64,000 nucleotides of DNA from Acanthosepion lycidas (GCA_963932145.1 OZ010593.1:37202911-37266910), one strand, 5' to 3'; numbered from the stretch's first letter, positions 32,561 to 44,761 are shown. The notes: generated by a model not told the origin, from the sequence alone. Numbers and translations are program-made.

Positions 32561-33942
32561 AAACAACAGAGAAGAGTGAACATTCTAGGCATGATCGGTA
32601 ACCGATTCAAAACAAATGCCGTTCTGAATTCAAGGCTGTATGTAGCCTTGGCAATGCGTCGCCTAAATAACTATGTAAAGTATTACGAAGTTCGGTTAAT
32701 TTGGTCACGGATTTGTGGACTCTATGATCTCAACTGAGATCGACTTCTATTGACAATAATAATTAAATTTGATAGCCAGCACTATCATATGAAAGATCCG
32801 GAAACGAGTTGATATGTTGGTGACAATGAAAAATTTACAAAACAAACTGTTGCAAAGGAAGCACATTTCACGGCGACGGCGACAGGAAATTTAATGACGT
32901 TTGAAATGATTTCTCAATGAAGACGTCACTGACCCAAATTCATAAACGACACTAATACAGGAGCGATAAAACCGATCCAGGTGAAATGGGTTAGACGGAT
33001 AGGATAGGACATAATCGATGACGCTGATAGGGAAGGGGAAACCGTGGTATTTCATGTGACGACATCGAAAATGGTTACAGTTTGATCAAGGAATTACGAG
33101 GAGTTTTCAAGCACGACATAATGCGGTGTTGATTTTGGAAGTGCTTGTGGTAGTCGACGTAGGTCGTCCTAGTCTAGGTGGTGTAGGTGACGGTCTTTGC
33201 ATATTCGATTGTTTTGATAACTTTGTATTGATTAGTGATGCATCCCGGGGCAAAACTAATTACTTGAACAGAAGGTGAAACCTAATCGAATTGAAGGACA
33301 TCTTTCAGCGACCATTACGTGCTCTTCAATGCAAGAAATACTCGAAAGAAAAAGAGATTGCCCAACACACACTGAACTACCGTCGATGTAACTTGTTTCA
33401 TTAACACGGAAAATCTCGTACACTTCTTACTTCGGTTTTTTTCTTTTTACCATCGCTCTAATTTCATGTGCGTGTATGTAGTAGGGTAGAATCCATTGTT
33501 GATATCTTTGATATATTTTGGAAAGCTGAAAATCTGAAATACTCTACGGTGACACGTCATGTCTAACACTTATTGGCGGTGAGGTCCCAGCAAAAAGATT
33601 GCGTTTTATTATATGCTCATATTATACTGTCTCTCGATGGGAATGATGTTTAATGTGGGGCTGTTTTGTATTATAATAGCTTCTAAAGATTTTCTTGCAT
33701 TGGGGGCTGTAGAGTTATTTGTGATTGTCCACTAATAATTGTCTTATGATGATAGTTGTATTTTGGTGCTTCGTGATGCACTGGTCGATGTGTACACGAT
33801 GTAATAATTTAGTGCTGTTTGCTTTTAACATTGGCGATGCAATCTTCCAGTGCACATGATAATTCATTAACATAAATAAAATTAGTCTAAAAAAAACCGT
33901 AATGCAAACAAAAATAAACAAACTATTAACTTATTCTATAGT

Positions 33943-33944
<2 letters not shown>
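32561..33944. other. Unassigned sequence
   Basis: No gene, RNA or element recognised. Confidence 0.5.

Positions 33945-33990
<46 letters not shown>
33945..33990. repeat. (TA)n microsatellite
   Basis: About 23 TA units, followed at 33994-34009 by the perfect inverted repeat GGTATTCGAGAATACC. Confidence 0.98.
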
Positions 33991-33991
<1 letters not shown>

Positions 33992-34229
33992 CTGGTATTC
34001 GAGAATACCCGTCTACTAGGCTGGCTAGCCAATACCTATTGCAATACCTATAGCATTTCAACACCCACTAAACCCACCTGTGATTTATACTGCAACTATG
34101 CTGAGCAAACCTTAGTTACAGCGCGTGTTATCTATCTAGCACGATCAATAATCTGAACAAGGCCAGCACACTGATACCCTAGATCCCGATGACTTCTGAC
34201 TTCGTGTTAGCACAGTTATTCGCTCATAA

Positions 34230-34410
34230 AGAATGGTCAAACCGTGGCATGGTTTTCAGGTACTTTCCAAAGGTGACACGCGAGGGATCACCCACTACAG
34301 ATCGATAATATCAGGCAGTCTCCTTCCTGGCAAACCATGGTGAGATTTGAACACGGGTCGTATGCACAGAAACATGTTATAATCACTCGGCTATGTGCCC
34401 ATATAGTAAC
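34230..34410 (-). repeat. tRNA-like SINE, third type
   Basis: Minus strand: GGGCACATAGCCGAGTGATT (A box-like) ... CCCGTGTTCAAATCTCACC (B box, 34338-34358). The downstream body with TTTGGAAAGTACCTGAAAACC is unlike the other SINEs here. Confidence 0.6.
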
Positions 34411-34654
34411 CAGATGTGCCATAATTATCAACAGGTGGAAAAATTCATTAAAAAATATATTTCGCGGAAAGATATTCAACAATTCTAACAAACACTTTAC
34501 ATTTATCTACTGTAAAAAGTTTAAAATAATCAAATCGTGGGACCTCAAATATCCCTTGCAAAAATTGCTACAAGTGCATTCCTTTATTCACTGACTTAGA
34601 TTTTAAATACTATATTTAATGGCTTATTTATACGTCTGTACGTAGATAAGATAA

Positions 34655-34790
34655 TGAGAGGTACGGTGGAATAGCGGCTCGGATTGAGGAATCGGAGTAG
34701 CCGAATTTGAATTATTTCAAAATAGTAATGGATATATGCAGAAGATTTTACTTTGTGCTCCTCGATAGGCTCAATTTCTACAACTTTCAA
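34655..34790 (+). repeat. tRNA-derived SINE, degraded
   Basis: Head GGTACGGTGGAATAGCGGC, then TCGGATTGAGGAATCGGAG, as in the copies at 41938 and 61390. The B box (CCGAATTTGAATT) is decayed and the body is short. Confidence 0.65.
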
Positions 34791-35378
34791 ATCCTTATTA
34801 ACTTTGGTCTAAATGATTTTTTTCGTCGTTTCAATAACTAAATCATCATCTGTAAATAGCAGATGCGATAATCTTCGAGTTTTCAATCTTCAAATTCAGA
34901 AATTTCATTTATTTCAGGTGTAGTTGCATCCCATCTAAAGGTATAAAAATGAAAATTCGATTCTTCAAATATTTTACTAAAAATCATCAAAATAAATTGG
35001 GCTTAAAACGCATAAATATATTTTGTTATTGTACGACATGGAATCTAAGAAGCAGAGAAAAACAATGAAACTTAATTATCAATATTAAGAAAATAGATGG
35101 AGAGCAAAAAACGTGGGGGGAATTTTTATCATTGCTCATGTCCTGAAGGGACACGGCATAAAGAGATCGTTTATGACCTCATAAGGTGTTTTAGAAGTGA
35201 ATCTGCGCTCAATGTATCGACAAACATTATACGGTTCATTAATAGGTAGTAATATTTTAGTTACTATTTTACCATTTGACTTTTCCCATCTAATTTTTTA
35301 GCGAATACTTTCATTCGAAGAGTTAATCGATCGCCATTAATTAATGTTGCTCTCGTCAATATCACAAGTGGAAACTCC

Positions 35379-35382
<4 letters not shown>
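34791..35382. other. Unassigned sequence
   Basis: Nothing recognised. Confidence 0.5.

Positions 35383-35443
<61 letters not shown>
35383..35443. repeat. (TA)n microsatellite
   Basis: About 30 TA units. Confidence 0.98.
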
Positions 35444-35447
<4 letters not shown>

Positions 35448-35829
35448 GCATGTTTGATTCAATAATTTAGACGTATTATGTTTATTTAATGGAACACTCA
35501 TTCGCACATTCACAATGTAGACAGATATTAGTAGAACAAAGATCAGTACTTCATCAAGATTATAATAAGCAAAATCTTAAAATTCTGGGACCTCTTTATA
35601 TAAGAGAATTGTGGCCAAAATAAATAAAGTCAACTACGAGTATACCAACAAAGTTTTTAAATGTTTGTAGCAGCAAAGATTTATATAAAAAATAATAAAT
35701 TAAAATACTACAATAAAAAACTTTAATTATTTTTAAGTCTTTTAAAAGTTACCTCCCTTGGATAGAGATCAAAAAAAATATTTTGAATTTGCGATGTTAC
35801 CGCATAACAAATCCCTAGCTAAGCAGACC
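35444..35829. other. Unassigned sequence
   Basis: No gene recognised; it directly precedes a hammerhead-like motif. Confidence 0.5.
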
Positions 35830-35858
35830 CTGAAGATGGTCTCAGTTGAGATTGAAAG
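35830..35858 (+). ncRNA. Degraded hammerhead-like motif
   Basis: CTGAAGA core, then GGTCTC-AGTT-GAGATT (stem II with two G-U pairs), then GAAAG. An unpaired T follows the core, stem III/NUH is not recognisable and stem I cannot be formed, so it is probably an inactive remnant of an element end. Confidence 0.35.
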
Positions 35859-36014
35859 TACTTGGCTAAAATAAAAATTATTTAAAGAAAATCTTGTAAT
35901 TTTTCTTAATCAATTTTCTACAGTGACCAAGAAATTAATTCGTGGACTTGAAAGGATTAAAACAAAGATAGATAGATATAATACGCCTAAATCATTTAGC
36001 CAGACATGTTTGAG

Positions 36015-36017
<3 letters not shown>

Positions 36018-36078
<61 letters not shown>
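36018..36078. repeat. (TA)n microsatellite
   Basis: About 30 TA units. Tyr-Ile frames on both strands come from it. Confidence 0.98.
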
Positions 36079-36081
<3 letters not shown>

Positions 36082-36361
36082 ATGACGCAGCTATATACTG
36101 TCTTAATGATAAAATTAGGAGTTGATATCAAAAATGATGTTCAATCAATTAACTGGGTAAAGAAATTGATTGTTAATTCTTAACACTTTCAAAATTAAAT
36201 TGCGACCTTTTACTCGTCTTAGATAAACTTTTTTTTTTTGCCTTCAATTATCATGGCTTATGCAAACCTCCAGGAGAGTCTCATTGCACATTTCTACTCA
36301 CATGAAGTGAAATGATTATATCTGAATAAATTACTAGGACTGTAACTTTTTTTTAACTTTT

Positions 36362-36735
36362 ATGCCTAATATTCGTCCATGCATTGAATATTGCTGTCGC
36401 ATCTAATCTGGTTCTTGTGCTATATATCTAGAGATTCGTGACAAAATGCATAGAAGAATCTGTAATGTTATTGGTCCTGACATCTCGGCTTCAGTCACTT
36501 TCCCACTGCCATAACATAGCCTTTTCTATAAATATTTTCATGGTAACATTTCTGATTTTCTTTGCTATGACGACCATATGAATTTAAGAGCAGCTGGGTC
36601 TCATCATTTTACAATTGAAATTTCTTCATGTAACCATTAATTATATGCGAAGTTTTTTTCTCTTGCAATTCTTGCTTGCGAAAAGCTCTTCCAGCTTTTT
36701 TTCAGTCATCTTCGATCTTCAAAAATTTACATGCA
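36362..36735 (+). pseudogene. Jockey-like LINE reverse transcriptase, C-terminal relic C
   Basis: Plus-strand frame from 36362: IRPCIEYCCRI, one stop, SGSCAIYLEIRDKMHRRI, CNVIGPDISAS, then in a shifted frame SLFYKYFHGN, a decayed CSDEL-like segment, and further on RAAGSHHFTIE. This matches the order seen after the RT palm of Jockey-clade LINEs (R-P-x-x-EY-x-x-x-IW, then the LD-x-x-Q-RR block, then LFYKYFHG, then the H-P-F-x-V block). The RT core and endonuclease are missing. It is less decayed than relics A and B in its first third. Confidence 0.75.
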
Positions 36736-36934
36736 ATGTTAATTGCAATCTTTTGTCTTCGATTCCTGTTTTTTTTTCTTTTTTCTTTTTTTATTGTCCT
36801 CTCCCTTTAATAATGATTTTCTCAGGTATTCTCCAGTCGGTAACCCCGTGTGTTTTACTGGATTTATCTGTGGTTGGGATGAAATTATTAAAAAATAAAT
36901 ATCGTGATTGTTTATTGGGATGCGAGCGATGTTA
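36736..36934. other. Unassigned sequence with T-rich run
   Basis: Includes TTTTTTTTCTTTTTTC at about 36768-36790. Nothing else recognised. Confidence 0.4.
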
Positions 36935-37014
36935 TTAGGTTGGTGCAAAAATAATGTCGTTTTCTCACACATGTTACTATGTGAGAAAACGACATTATTT
37001 TTGCACCAATCTAA
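36935..37014. mobile_element. 80-bp palindromic mariner MITE (family A)
   Basis: TTAGGTTGGTGCAAAAATAA start, reverse-complement end with one change (CACCAATCTAA), TA on both sides (36933-36934, 37015-37016). The arms pair through CGTTTTCTCACA with TGTGAGAAAACG. Confidence 0.95.
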
Positions 37015-37141
37015 TATAAAGTAACCTATTCTGGTTGATCATGGGTAAAATATTTTTTACTTTCACTTTATAATTTATTCTCAGTGACATAGCGCTCTCG
37101 CTCTCTTTCTCACATGCACGCACGCACGCATATATACATAC

Positions 37142-37144
37142 CAT

Positions 37145-37210
<66 letters not shown>
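37142..37210. repeat. (TA)n microsatellite
   Basis: About 34 TA units with one AATA interruption near 37155. Confidence 0.98.
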
Positions 37211-37214
<4 letters not shown>

Positions 37215-37570
37215 AATTCCTACATGAATTCTGTCGACAAGATAAATTGGTATAAGATGGTAATTGGGAAAAATCTTAGTTTTTTATGTCGACGTGTTTC
37301 GTCTTCCGACTTTTTCAAGGCAAAAATCAAATCAAATGCTTTTGTTGTAATAGTTATATTAAATATTATAAATTTAAATAAGAGAGAGTCGCTTCTGCGT
37401 AAGCCTCTTTCTGGTTAATGTAAATTTCATTATACTAAAAAGAAGAAAGAAAAAAATTCTCAGTGTAAAGGAAAGTATTTGTCGTGTTATACAATATATA
37501 TACGTGTGTGTGTATGATGGGAGTGAGAGAGGGGAAAGTGCTCTGAAGAGAAAAAAGATATGAATATATA
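37211..37570. other. Unassigned sequence
   Basis: Nothing recognised. Confidence 0.5.
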
Positions 37571-37650
37571 TTAGGTTGGTGCAAAAATAATTTCGTTTTC
37601 TAACATATGTTACTATGTGAGAAAACGAAATTATTTTTGCACCAACCTAA
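37571..37650. mobile_element. 80-bp palindromic mariner MITE (family A)
   Basis: Intact ends TTAGGTTGGTGCAAAAATAA and GCACCAACCTAA, TA at 37569-37570 and 37651-37652. It lies 556 bp from the copy at 36935. Confidence 0.95.
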
Positions 37651-37810
37651 TAGTTACCAGAACATATCAACATTTATGATATATATATAAATATATTTTA
37701 TTCATTTAGTTTTTACGCCATTCTTACATTTTTTGTATTCGCTTATATGAATGCAAGAATGTTGGAAAAACTAGAGAAAAATTTTCCTTGCATGTCATAT
37801 TCAACTAAAT

Positions 37811-37916
37811 ATACACACACTGACACACACTCACACTGACACACACACACACACACACACTCCCACACACACACAAACACTCACTCCCTCACTCACACTC
37901 ACACACACACACACAC
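37811..37916. repeat. (CA)n-rich microsatellite
   Basis: CA units with CTCA and CTGA interruptions. Confidence 0.95.
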
Positions 37917-38118
37917 GGGTAGGAAGTGAAGTTTAGCAAAATCTTTTTTCTTGTTCTGTGCTCTGTACTTCTTTATTCTCACCTTCCAACAATGGCGTAT
38001 TCTTTCATTAAGAAACCATTTATATTACGTTGATTTTCATTTCAGCTAATTTCTTCCTTACGATACAAAGCATCTCATTATCATTGAAATGTTAAAAGTA
38101 ACTATCAATAAATAAATT

Positions 38119-38119
38119 A

Positions 38120-38192
<73 letters not shown>
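38119..38192. repeat. Compound (CT)n-(TA)n-(CA)n microsatellite
   Basis: Three dinucleotide runs abut: CT to about 38146, TA to about 38172, CA to 38192. Confidence 0.97.
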
Positions 38193-38443
38193 CGACTCAT
38201 GTGTAAATGCAAAGAATTGCGTAATAGTCTCATAACAGCAAATACGTTGTAATTGTGAATAATTATTAACATAAAGATAATTATAAAACAAATAAATATA
38301 AATTAGGTGTACGTCTCATAAATGTACGGATATCCTAAATATTTTGCCAACTTCAGTTGGTCAATATCAATTTTATCGTCCAAATATTGGCTCATATAAT
38401 GAAACCTGATATAAAGTATTTCCTGTCACACAGACACACATAC

Positions 38444-38447
<4 letters not shown>

Positions 38448-38509
<62 letters not shown>
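38448..38509. repeat. (TA)n microsatellite
   Basis: About 31 TA units. Confidence 0.98.
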
Positions 38510-38515
<6 letters not shown>

Positions 38516-38647
38516 GATTTTCTTCATATTTATTTGTATGTGTATATCTACGTAATGAAATGCATATAATATACATACCTTCGACAATAATCGATTCTTT
38601 ATCTTTTCTACTCAATCATTAACTTATTATCGATTTGTACTTCAAGT

Positions 38648-38703
38648 GTGCACACACACATACACACAGCCACAGACACACACATATATAGTGTGTGTGT
38701 GTA
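38648..38703. repeat. (CA)n...(TG)n microsatellite pair
   Basis: A CACACA block followed by TATATAGTGTGTGTG; the two halves are complementary. Confidence 0.9.
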
Positions 38704-38750
38704 TGTCTTTTAATGTGCTAGTACATTTATAAATTTCACAAGCCTGGTTG

Positions 38751-38753
<3 letters not shown>

Positions 38754-38823
<70 letters not shown>
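38754..38823. repeat. (TA)n microsatellite
   Basis: About 35 TA units, flanked by TGA-TATA and TATA-TCA, so the whole is palindromic. Confidence 0.98.
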
Positions 38824-38826
<3 letters not shown>

Positions 38827-41800
38827 TAACACTGATCTTTTTTTTTTCGATCCGAGATGAGTAAGTTGTCGCACCTTCTGATCAGTCGAGAAAACGTTCA
38901 CACATAATCGGAACGACCAAAAATAGAAATGTGTGAACTGCGTTTTTGGCGGAGAATCGAGTTCCTTGCGTTTTAGGGAAAGAAGACTATTTAATTGCAC
39001 CAGGTATAATAAAGAGAAAAAGAAAAACAGGCATCAGCTTTCTTCTGCTGTAATTCTCCTCACAGTTTGGTTATAAAGTTTTTCAAGAGCTTCTTTAAAC
39101 TCCTCATCATAGATAACAGCTAAATTATGCATTGAAACAATATTTACAAGTGCTGATAAATGCAACCACAAAAGAAATTTTTGTAAGACAATTGTTTACG
39201 CTTATAATGCTCTCATCAGAATATGTGAGTGATTTTATTTAATGTTCTATGTTTAAACTCGGAGAATTAGTACGTACCAGTGAAATCTGTCACAACGCTA
39301 TCTACAATTATTAATAACAGTAGTCCGTCGATAATTAGCAAAAGTCATCATACTAATTTGTGCAAAGCTGTTAGATATAGGCACCAAACGCAGGAATATC
39401 GATAGGGATCTAGCAGATTACGAAGGACAATTTTTATTATATTAGTAGATTTTTAGCAATGTCTTGAACATGTGTGTGTGTGTTATTTCGACGTAGTCTT
39501 CTCGTGACAACAATACCAACAGTATACAAGAATTGTTTTTTTATTAATTCAAGTAAGATTGTTAACTACTCTTCGCTAACCAGTTTGGGATATTCTCTCG
39601 ATTTACAGCAAAATACATTAATATCGCCCTTTTAAGATTATCGTAGAAAACTCTATATAAGAAATAACAGACGGTGCCGAACTGTAATATTATGTAGTAA
39701 ATTTATGTATGGCTTTTAATTCATCTTTATTTTTTTTTAATAAGGATACAGATGAAGGCCAATGAATTTCCCATGACTAAACTTTTTTGAAACCATGAAT
39801 AAAACCTTCAAATGTACTAACGGTAGCTGATCACCACTCGTCTTAACAAAATTAATTTATGGTAAACTGATTTCGACAGTTACTTCAGAAGAAAAAAATG
39901 ATCAGATTCCGATATATGTATTCAGTCAATGTCAATAATTCCAATTAATTTGCTAATGTAATTTATTTACATGATCTGTCAACAATATCAATCCTTAATC
40001 AACATTAAATATTAACAAGGTATGTTTTACTATGTTATAACATTCACTTATATGCTCTAATATTGATATTACTATTTGTTCATAAAAGCAAATGCCGTAG
40101 ATCGTTGGTGCTTCAGACTGGAGTCAACTTTGTCTGGATGACCAACGTGACTTATTTGTGACATGATGTCAAAACTAAAGCTTGCTGTTTTTTTTTGTTT
40201 GTTTTTTTTACAAAAAAGGTGTTTAATAACCTATAAAACATTACAGTTAAATCAATTCGCGAAACAAGTTTTAAATGGAAATATTCGTGACGGTTGACTA
40301 GAATTACACTGAATTTTCCACAGCAAGTATTATTCATTTTCACATCGTTTACGATATCGTTTAAAGGTTTTACACCCTATGTATAGGTCGGATCTTAAAT
40401 TATATGGTTTTATCCAGGAATAAAATATCGTTCGTGTCGACGTTAGTATGACCCGTTCGAAAATGTGTAGTCCATACGCTGTACTATATTCTCCTTATTT
40501 ATTAAAACCAATTATCGTCCTTGGAATTGAACGGTGTACAAAATATTTATCGTTTTATTCGCAATAAAGATATCCTTACTCGATAACCTACTCTTGTTTT
40601 GCGACACTGATTTTCAATAAGATTTCGAAATGAGGATCATATAAAACCTTGCAATCAACCGCAAAACCAGGCATCTGAAACGAATCGATTATAGAAGCAT
40701 TTTTATTGCCTTGGCTGTTGTCCCGTAGGATTACCAATGATAATTTGCTAAAATCTTGAATTTACCGTACCATGAGATTAACTCACCTGATTTTTTATAT
40801 TCCGTCTAGTTTATCAGATGCCATTTCGCACCATTAGATATTCACAAAGTCGACATTCGCCATAATCAAGGAGAAAGCAACGACGGTTAACGATGACTGA
40901 GGAAACGAGCATACGAATTGCTTCAGATAGGTATATATTTACTGGGTCAGACGTACAAAAATACATTTGTCAAACACCTTTGTTGAATTACAAATCACTA
41001 CAAACGTCTTCTTTTATGTGTCAAGCCCTTGCAGGATCTGGTTCATGTTTCTCCACAACTTCCTGTCTTTTGTTGCTCTAAATACCTTTTGTTCCTTTAC
41101 CATTCGACTTCGTACTGTTTTGCCATCAGTTCACATAGACTCGTTAAATATGTTACTTACTGTTTCCATTACCTTCATTATACACTGTGTTAAATTCTTT
41201 AGGCCCCTTTTCGACATTATGCATCCCAGAAATTTGTATCTTTCTTGTGTAAATATCACATTCATTGTAACTTTCTAATATGTTGGGAGCAAGAAGCTTA
41301 ATATATGTCCTATATTAGTTTAATACAGCAAAACAGTTACAAAAGATGATTGAAACATCAAATGTTTCATGGCATTTACTGCCTAAAATATGTGTGTCCA
41401 TCTACACAGCAGGTATATAATATGTAGACTTCGAATCCCTATATTATCATGTATGGGTCCCTATCTGTTATTGTGACCATGTCTTGGAAATAAATTCTTA
41501 GTATCAAATATGTTTCTTTCCAAACGTGATCTGCATGACCGGATATTTGGTATCAGTGTTAATGACAGTTTTGCTGAACCACGTTGACCCTGGAATGATT
41601 TATCAGAGTGCCGACGTCTTTTATCAATTGAAACAGGAAAATTAATGAGCCTCTATACACAACATGCTGGTAGGCTATTGTTAAACATGCTCGACTTGAA
41701 CTTTTAGGAGTGCCTGGCAAGAGTGCCATCTCACAGCCAAAAGAATAACTCGAAGCATGAGAAACATAACTTTATATTTGATGTAATAAAGTACACACTT

Positions 41801-41895
41801 ACGTGATTTTTTGATACCTGCAAGATTAAGTACGTTGTTTTCTCCTTCTCTCTCTCTCTCTGTCCTCCTCTCTCTGTCCCCCTCTCTCTGTCCCC
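38824..41895. other. Unassigned sequence, ~3 kb
   Basis: The longest stretch without a recognised repeat or gene. Frames of 62-103 codons (for example 40967-41278, hydrophobic) show no known motif. A CTGATGAGAGC string at 39207-39218 (minus) resembles a hammerhead start but has no matching GAAA and stems. Confidence 0.5.
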
Positions 41896-41896
41896 C

Positions 41897-41938
<42 letters not shown>
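41896..41938. repeat. (CTAT)n microsatellite
   Basis: About ten CTAT units after a CTCTCTGTCCCC triplication. It explains the Leu-Ser-Ile-Tyr frame. Confidence 0.97.
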
Positions 41939-42200
41939 CGGTGGTGTAATGGATAAGCAGCTCGGATTGAGGAATTGCAGATTTCCAGTTGAGTTTATTA
42001 CACTTACTTACGTGCTAATACCTTTGGGAAATGTTCATCTCTTTTCTTCCAAATTATGGGTAAATAGCCGGCTATGCTTGGTCATACAGCCTTGGTTGGT
42101 GACTAGTCTAGAAAGAAAACACTGAATTCAAAGAGATTTGGTTCTTCGTCAGGTGGCATTGCCTAAGACACACAACTGCTACAACGGATGCATGGGCTGC
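41939..42200 (+). repeat. tRNA-derived SINE, long copy
   Basis: Head CGGTGGTGTAATGGATAAGC, then TCGGATTGAGGAATTG, a decayed B box (TCCAGTTGAGTTTATTAC), the body CACTTACTTACGTGCTAATA, CTTTGGGAAATG and ATTATGGGTAAATAGC. Same order as at 61390, where the B box is intact. Confidence 0.8.
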
Positions 42201-42369
42201 CCCTACTACCTAGATGGTTATGGGACTCGTAATCGTTGTAAAAACAATATACTGTACAAAGCTGATATAGGAATTAAATTGAAATTTAGCACAGGTGTTT
42301 ATTTCTTTTTACCCAAGAGCAGTTACTTTTTTTTTTATATTGATATTGACACAGTACCCTGGGGTGGAG

Positions 42370-42960
42370 GATATTGAAGGCAGAGGATAAATTTTAAAAT
42401 GGTTTTGATGAATAAGGTGTGTGATATGAAACAAAGAGTAGAAAGTGTAGAGTGAGGATTACTAAGTGAAATAACGTCCGGCCTTTAGACAGAGAGGATG
42501 GATAATGAGTGACCACTTACCTGAAATAGTTTAGATGGTAATGTTCAGGAAAATACCCACTTGTTGACTCCACAAAGTAACAGTTCTTGGGGAAAACTCT
42601 CTCTGAGTGGTATTTCTCTTTACATGTCGAATACGGAGTAAATGAGTGATTCGACTCCGTGACAGTGTCATGGCGTGTAAAGGTCGGAACGGATGGAAGT
42701 ATTAAATCTAGTTCATCTGAACATTTGACAAAGCGATAAGGCAGCGATGGTCTTGCGATGTCGTTTCTATGGGAAGGAGTCTGTGTAATGTCGAATAAGT
42801 TTTGCTCTACAAAACCGCGGATACGATTTTGAATTAAAGGCTGGAAATTGCGAACTGAGCACCTCCTGTTGAGATATAACAACAACATAACCCCTTGTTG
42901 GTCTTATCTAACGCTTGTAAAGATAATATATGGTAGACAGTGTCAGGCAACTTACACAAC
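42370..42960 (-). pseudogene. Jockey-like LINE reverse transcriptase, C-terminal relic B
   Basis: The minus-strand frame 42888-42517 (123 codons) reads QNRIRGFVEQNLFDITQ, SHRNDIARPSLPYRF, KCSDELDLILPSVPTFTRH, TESNHSFTPY and further on SGYFPEHYHLNYFR. This is the segment after the RT domain in Jockey-clade LINEs, as in relic A (8950-9480), with which it shares both protein and flanking nucleotide sequence; the ends are frame-shifted. The YFPEHYHLNYFR segment fits the usual CFP-x-x-Y-L-x-x-FK end, so the copy reaches nearly the 3' end of the ORF. Confidence 0.72.
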
Positions 42961-43076
42961 CAATAGAATTAGCTAGGCATTTTTCCAACATCCGATAAAT
43001 CGCGAGAGATCAAACTAATTGGATAACTGACAAGTAAAACATTACGAAGACATTTTTCTTCAACTACAGGGTGCCT
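42961..43076. other. Unassigned sequence
   Basis: Nothing recognised. Confidence 0.4.
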
Positions 43077-43445
43077 AGGAAAAAGTGGTAAATTCACAAA
43101 TAAATTTATTTAGCTATTATGATTCATGCACAAACTGAACTATCATCGTAGATATTCGAAATGTATGCCTGAATGTTTAACACAAAGTTGTAAGCGCGGT
43201 AAGCAGGAGACAGTAGCTTTGCGGATATTATCAAGAGAAATTTAATTCCAAGCTTCAGTGAATCATCGATGTTCCGACGACGGTTTTATAAATGAGTTAG
43301 TTACTCCAGATACGATAATCTATGACATTCAGATCTGGGCTTTTAGAGGGTCAGTGAGATGGACAACTAGAGCTGGTGTATTTTCTCGAAGAAATAATTT
43401 TCCGCTTTTTTTTTTTTTTTTTTTTTTTTTTAACTGTGCACCCTG
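43077..43445 (-). pseudogene. Mariner element, 3' half only, with transposase C-terminus
   Basis: Terminal CAGGGTGC (43077) and GCACCCTG (43438-43445) are inverted and flanked by TA on both sides. On the minus strand the frame gives PSKSPDLNVIDYRIWS (43350-43303), the catalytic block of mariner transposases with the second or third acidic residue (P-x-SPDL-N-x-x-D), and after a frame change NIRKATVSCLPRLQLC and KHSGIHFEYLR, the mariner C-terminus. Mariner transposases cut at the inverted repeats and insert at TA. A poly-T/A run (43407-43430) lies at the deletion side; the N-terminal half is gone. Confidence 0.8.
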
Positions 43446-44129
43446 TATAACAAATATAGTTACATGCCTTTTTTTTTTTAAATTACTATTGATTCCAAGA
43501 ATATACATTTTTTCGACGAATTAAAGAGAATAGTTCTGTTGGAATTATACTGAAATAAATTTTGGTAACTCATTAGCGAGTTTGATTTTCCATAGAGACA
43601 TTAATACAAGGAATTAAATTACCAATGTGAAAAAGAATTTTCCTGGTGATATACGATACAAATAGACTCTAAATAAACAATGGTTTAATTTTTATCCATT
43701 TCTTGTGAATAAAATATTTCACGTATTCTGACGAGCACAATTTCTTCCTGTCTGTTGAAAATATATTCATAGTGATAATCGCTTACATCATTTGTATTGT
43801 TCATGTGGTAACATAAATGAGCGAATGAATAAGAAGTGTACATTTTATATAATTTTTTTTGCATGTATTTTTAAAAAGCTTTACTAACTTGTATATAAGT
43901 TGTTTTATTTTGATAGAAGCAGTTAGTCGTCATCAATTCCATTGAAGAGTTTAGTCGTAGTTTCGCTGTACATCTACAACCTGATCAGTTCTTCTCAAAT
44001 GTGTTGAAAATTTTACTGGTATTCAATCTTATGTAACGTATTCTGGGAATATAGAGCATCCCTCGTAAGGTCAAACCATAGTCAACGTCCTCTTAATTCT
44101 CATCTTAATTATCTCGGATCTTTATTAAA

Positions 44130-44130
<1 letters not shown>
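43446..44130. other. Unassigned sequence
   Basis: Nothing recognised. Confidence 0.5.

Positions 44131-44190
<60 letters not shown>
44131..44190. repeat. (TA)n microsatellite
   Basis: About 30 TA units. Confidence 0.98.
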
Positions 44191-44192
<2 letters not shown>

Positions 44193-44324
44193 AATATAGA
44201 CAACTAGATTCGTCTCGAAAACCCCTCGAATTCTTGATTTGCAAATAATCAAATCAATCTCGAGGGAAAAAAAGGTTTTAAAAAAAGAAAGAGCTACAAA
44301 CATGAACTTCTGCCGAAAAAAATC

Positions 44325-44481
44325 GCACAGATGCAGGTCTGAAGCCCAAAGAAAAAAACCCTGATACGAGTAAACAACCAACTAACAAAAGAGCTCAATA
44401 CAACTGTAGAGCAGACCTAGATAAACCTAGTGAGCCAGACAAACCTACCCAGGTTTCACCTAAACGGATCGTCAGGGAAAG
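44325..44481. repeat. Dispersed repeat modules Y (inverted) then X
   Basis: Y lies on the minus strand (44325-44417, ending AGAGCAGACC) and X on the plus strand (44418-44481, with GTGAGCCAGACAAACCTA and GGATCGTCAGGGAAAG). Compared with 25983-26135 one of the two modules is inverted. Confidence 0.85.
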
Positions 44482-44482
44482 A

Positions 44483-44529
44483 ATATATATATATATATAT
44501 ATATATTTAGAGAGAGAGAGAGAGAGAGA
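44483..44529. repeat. (TA)n-(GA)n microsatellite
   Basis: About 12 TA units, then (GA)n up to the mariner end. Confidence 0.95.
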
Positions 44530-44623
44530 TAGTGTGAGCCAAAAGTAGGTATACAGTTGTTCAATTATTTATATACAGATGTGACTTTTTGTTTTTTACA
44601 TGGATTGTAAATAATGGCAAGTA

Positions 44624-44704
44624 TTAGGTTGGTAATAATGTCGTTTTTTGACGTATAACGTCAAAAAACGACATTATTACGTCATTATTTTTGCATCAAC
44701 CTAA
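44624..44704. mobile_element. Palindromic mariner MITE (family B, left arm shortened), nested
   Basis: TTAGGTTGGT start and ATCAACCTAA end, TA at 44622-44623 and 44705-44706. The ACGTCAAAAAACGACATTAT arm is complete on the right. About 19 bases of the left arm are missing. It sits inside the mariner element at 44528. Confidence 0.92.
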
Positions 44705-44761
44705 TAATTTCAGTCGACAACAAAGAAAGTGGACTCTAAAGCAGTATTTAAAGGTTGAAAA

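Noticed and set aside
39205-39235. CTGATGAGAGC string on the minus strand
   Set aside because: No GAAA at the required place and no stem I.
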